Shown here: in pieces, positions 30,866-34,585 of the stretch
Layout of the letters: every line of letters starts with the position of its first letter
How positions within the stretch are numbered: the first letter of the stretch is position 1
NCBI GenBank assembly: GCA_002812745.2
Contig: NCSJ02000415.1
Location: 1-34,585, forward strand
Direction of reading: 5' to 3'
Source: Scytalidium lignicola
Taxonomy: Eukaryota; Ascomycota; Leotiomycetes
Length of the DNA: 34,585 bases
Translations under genes and position numbers: made by a program
Notes under the pieces: model-generated
Databases searched by the model: none
What the model saw: the letters and a program-made list of their open reading frames with translations, nothing else
What the model was told of the DNA's origin: nothing

Positions 30866-32153
30866 AACTTGAAGAAGGTTTTGAAGAAAACTTCGAAGAA
30901 GAGTTTGAAGAGGGATCTGAAGAAGGATTTGAGGAAAGTTCAGAAGATAGTTTTGAAGAAGACTAAGATAAGAATTAGATTATCAAGAAAACTAACATCT
31001 AAGAAGAAGTGTTAGAGGAAGTTGTTATACTATTAAAGCAACTTACTAAGTTAACAAAAAGATCAACTACTAGAAAATCATCAAGAGTTTTAAAGAAGAA
31101 GTTAACATCTCCATTGCTTAAACCTAACTCAGAACCAGTTCAAGTATTAAGAATTCTAAACCTAAACCTTGATCTAAACTTTAAATTAGAAAGTAATACT
31201 GAATAAGTTTTAATAACAACTTTTAAAGAAATCAAAATTACTAAGTTAAACTTGTTTTATAAAAAAAAGAAAAAAAGTTAAAAACTTATCTTTCTTAAAC
31301 AGGAACTTATTTAGTGCTAAATGATCATTTAATGCTTAGAGATATACATAAGGTTCTATAAGCATTAACATACTTAAGAGGAGTAGCAAAAACTTGGTTT
31401 TAACCTTTTAAGGATAAATAGTTTATGACAAATAAAGAAACAAAGAAAAAAGAAGTAATTAACCTCCTTAAGAGTTAAGTCAACTATACAAGTAAACTCA
31501 AACACTTGTATGAGAATGTTAATGAAAAAAGGAATGTTAAAAGACGATTAACTTATCTTAGACAAACCAAAAGCCTTAGTGAATATGTAATATTCTATTG
31601 TTAATATACAGTATTAGTTAACTAAGGAGAAGAGGAGTATATGTACTAGTTTAAGATAGGATTAAAGGATTTTATCAAAGAAGAATTATACTAATAACTT
31701 ATGATTATTACTTTTGATATTCTTGTTAATTTGTTTATCAAGATCAAGAATGAACAATATGAAATGATCTTGGACAAGAAGAGTAGATCTTACTTTAACA
31801 GAAGAAAGCTTAAAGGGAAAAAAGATTATAAAGACCTTATGAAGTTAAATGTTATAAAGAGAGGAAAGACCTTTAAAGGAAAGGGAAAAAAGCATTTTGA
31901 AGGAAAAAGCAAAAAAGGGAATTCCTTTAGAATTTCCCTTGAAGAACTTGATAAAAGAAGAAAAAACAAGTTATACTTTAAGTGTAAAATGTCTAGATAT
32001 ATGATAAATACTTATAAAAAGGATAACAAAACAAGTATATTAGTTAAAGTTAGAGTTATGAGAATCTTAAGAATTATAGATATCTTGTTAGAATTATTAG
32101 AAGAAGAAAGTTCAAACAAGAAGAGGAATTCCTTAAAAGAAGAAAAAGAATAA
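30866..32153 (+). pseudogene. Ty3/gypsy gag relic
   Basis: Directly after the LTR, one frame gives an acidic, Glu-rich run with repeated F-E-E (30866-30966), then a TAA that may be a former CAA, and a Lys-rich segment to 31206. A second frame at 31701-32153 contains the knuckle LYFKCKMSRYMINTY near 31970-32010 (C-x2-C-x4-H-x4-C expected; first Cys, His and last Cys now Tyr). Between them, peptides such as HLYENVNEKRN and RQTKSLSEYVIFY fit a retrotransposon capsid region. Stops are mostly TAA and TAG. Confidence 0.7.
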
Positions 32154-33210
32154 TAAGGTTTAATAATTATACTAGAACTTATTGTTAAAACTGATAAGGA
32201 TAAGATGATAATAGCAAGAGTCCTTGAAACAGACTTTATGCTTATGATAAGAACTTAACAGTTAAAATACCCTTAAGATGATAATCAAAACAAAGGCTAA
32301 GGCAGATGGAGATCAATTCCAAGAATCAGTAGAATTTAGATGATTATGCTAATGGATTTCAAAGTTATACTAACAGAGTAATATCCTATTTCTAAAGAAC
32401 TATTAATCTTAAAATATTATCTTACAATTAACATGTAAGGATTAAGAGGATAGGAGATCCTGGACAGAAGTTAGCTTTTCTGAATTGTATAATAAGAAGA
32501 AGTAATAGTCAAGGCATAAGAACTCAATATTAAAGATTTTATTCTAGTTTATAAGACTAATCTTTAAAGTATTGTCATAAAGAAAAGAACACATGAATTC
32601 CTCTTACTAGTAAAAAGAACTTAAATTCAAGATGACTTCAACTAAATGCTTGAAGAAGCTTGAATAATAATCAAAGAGAGATTAAGCTATGTCTTATAAA
32701 AGTAATATAACATATAATATGAAAGGCTTTTGATAATAACCTACTAATAAGATTGATTAGAAGTTGAAACTTAGTATAAAGAAATCTAAGGATTAAAAAA
32801 ATCAGTAGAACAACTACTTAAAGCTGAATAATACTATGCTTAACAAGAACAGAGAAAGTTAGTTGAGATTGTTATTAAATAAGCTAATTAAGATAAGGAA
32901 GCTTTACTTACAATTAATGAATTAGAAGAAGATATATTATCCTTGAAATTACTTATTATGTTATTAGGAAAAGACAAATTACTATAAAGAATCAATGAAC
33001 AATTTAACTAAGAAGTAATAACATATCCTTTGAATTCTGCAGAAGGAATTCTTATGGTAAGTAATGATTTTATCATTGAAATAAAGGAATGCCTTAAAGA
33101 TGAAATAGCAGAATAAGTATAAGATGCACAAGTATTTATAAACAATGAAAGCTTAGACAAACCAAGATTAAAGAACCTTATTGAAAGACAAATAACATTC
33201 TTCGAGGAAT
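32154..33210 (+). other. Degraded linker of the gypsy element
   Basis: About 1 kb between gag and pol, with Lys/Glu-rich stop-broken peptides on the plus strand and no motif that I can name. Confidence 0.45.
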
Positions 33211-33214
33211 TAGA

Positions 33215-34585
33215 AGAAAACACTGAAGATTTAGAAATCAAAGACAACATATTAATTGATAATGTTGAAAATGTTAATCTTTATTCTATAAATAGTAAAA
33301 GTTTATTATACATAAATATAATATTATGTAAAAAGCCAGTAAAAGCCTTAATTGATTTAAGAGTTAAAAGAAACTTTATTAGTGAATAAGTCATGAAATA
33401 ACTTAGACTTAACATAAGAGTCAAGGATAATAATTATCTGATATTGTTAGCAAATAGTACTAAGGTTTAAAAGTATGTTAATGTTCAAATTCAAGACTTA
33501 AATATAAGGTATAGCAGAAGTTACTAAGAAAAGATATCTTTTGATGTTATAAGGTTAAAAACATATCAAGTTATATTAAGAATTGAATAGATAAGGAAGT
33601 ATAATCTAATAATTGATTAAAGAATAAGTATAATTATCTTCTTAGAAGAAGAATAAGATTTAATGTCTTTAAGAACTATTTATGTTAATGAAATTATAAA
33701 ACATATTCTTAAAGAATATTATGAATAGCTAAAGTTATTCATAAAAAAACTTGATGATTTAGTCTTACTTAAGTATAAACTATAAGATCATAAGATAAAG
33801 CTTAAAGAGAGGTTTAGACTAGTTTATAGATTAATTTACTAAATAACTTTTACTAAGGATAAAACAATGAAGAAATGATTATTTAAGAAAATAATGTTTA
33901 AAGGTTTGTACAAAGAAGGTCATAACAAAGTTAGAGTATTACTGTATTATACAAAGAAAGAAGACAATCTATTAGGATAACCTTGTAGTAATTATAAACA
34001 CTTGAATAGTAGAATTAAGAAAGACTAATACCCTTTACTATTAATAGATTTAATAATGGACAAGTTAAAAGGAATTATTATATTTACCAAGTTAGACTTA
34101 TAATCAACATTTAATCTAGTTTAAATTAAAAGAAGTAACAAATAAAAAGTTATTATTCAAACTAAATATAGATTATTTAAGTTATTAATTATAATATTCA
34201 ATATAATCAATATTTTAACAACATAATAAAGAATAATGAATTAAATATTAAAGAAATATCTAGAGAAGTTCATGATAGTATATCTTGATAATATAATTAT
34301 TTACTCAAAGAGTATTAAGGAATATTAAAAGTATGTTAAACTTGTTTTATAAGCATTGTAAGAAGTAGGATTATATTGTAAACTAGTTAAATATAAATTT
34401 TATAAAGAATAAGTTTAATTTTTAGGATATTGTATTTCTAGAAAAAGGATAAAAATTTTTAATGACAAAATTCAGTCAATTAAGGAATAAGAAATACTTA
34501 AGACTATTAAGTAATTATAAAGTTTCTTAAGGTTAGTCAACTATTATTAAAGATTTATAAAANGACTATTCTAAGATTTTCACAT
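33215..34585 (+). pseudogene. Ty3/gypsy protease-reverse transcriptase, RIP-mutated, cut by window end
   Basis: The plus strand reads a retropepsin remnant, KPVKALIDLRVKRNFIS (about 33333-33384), where the D-S/T-G active site is now D-L-R. The reverse transcriptase follows from about 33900: KHLNSRIKKD, YPLLLIDLIMDKLKG, TKLDL*STFNLV, TKYRLFKLL, then FMIVYLDNIIIYSKS near 34270-34310 (catalytic Y-L-D-D now Y-L-D-N), and EVGLYCKLVKYKFYKE and FLGYCISRKRIKI to about 34460. Stops replace Gln, Arg or Trp. RNase H and integrase lie beyond 34585. Confidence 0.9.

Noticed and set aside
33008..33250. 80-residue minus-strand frame
   Set aside because: Antisense of the plus-strand gypsy element.

Overview
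The window looks like a filamentous ascomycete (Pezizomycotina) chromosome with a two-compartment structure. About 8.5 kb of normal-composition sequence (roughly 8.45-17.04 kb) carries intact, intron-containing genes. Very AT-rich, transposon-filled DNA lies on both sides (1-8.4 kb and 17.05-34.6 kb). The fungal assignment rests on short introns (52-123 bp) with GCTAAT/CTAAC-type branch sites, a Zn2Cys6 regulator with the fungal-specific domain, and repeats whose decay matches repeat-induced point mutation (RIP): C:G to T:A changes, stops at former Gln/Arg codons, Asp to Asn and Gly to Arg substitutions.

Left flank (1-8.4 kb). It opens inside the 3' end of a Ty1/copia element (RNase H, 3-416) followed by its LTR (501-692). 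A decayed minus-strand gene (about 815-1817) is interrupted by AT-rich intron-like repeat blocks. A complete but dead Fot1/pogo transposon (2239-4237) follows, with perfect 39-bp inverted termini and two of three catalytic Asp changed to Asn. Next come a GC-rich hairpin (4918-4961), about 2.6 kb of almost featureless AT DNA, and a 14-bp minisatellite split by a 425-bp hAT-like non-autonomous insertion. A foldback element (8491-8725) marks the edge of the gene island.

Gene island. A secreted-type carboxylesterase (9101-10723, minus) is divergent from a five-exon short-chain dehydrogenase/reductase (11589-12856, plus). That gene converges on a seven-exon Zn2Cys6 transcription factor (13138-15908, minus). 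A GFA/CENP-V-type zinc protein (16495-17004, minus) closes the island. A palindromic CGGAG...CTCCGG block of about 45 bp occurs in the esterase/SDR divergent promoter and again upstream of the transcription factor. This suggests a small autoregulated metabolic or detoxification cluster under the local regulator; that role is inference.

Right flank (17-34.6 kb). It holds a gag-like relic (plus), a minus-strand Ty1/copia relic with an LTR at 19091-19318, two copies of a Ty3/gypsy LTR (21683-22088 and 30436-30858), an inverted copy of the left-edge copia LTR (24048-24242), and a long minus-strand RecQ-type helicase relic (about 24.8-29.7 kb) whose motifs can still be read. The helicase resembles telomere-linked helicases of fungi, so a subtelomeric or formerly subtelomeric position is possible. 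A Ty3/gypsy element (gag from 30.87 kb, reverse transcriptase to the window end) finishes the window. Many N bases sit beside A or T homopolymers, so local frame calls there are uncertain.
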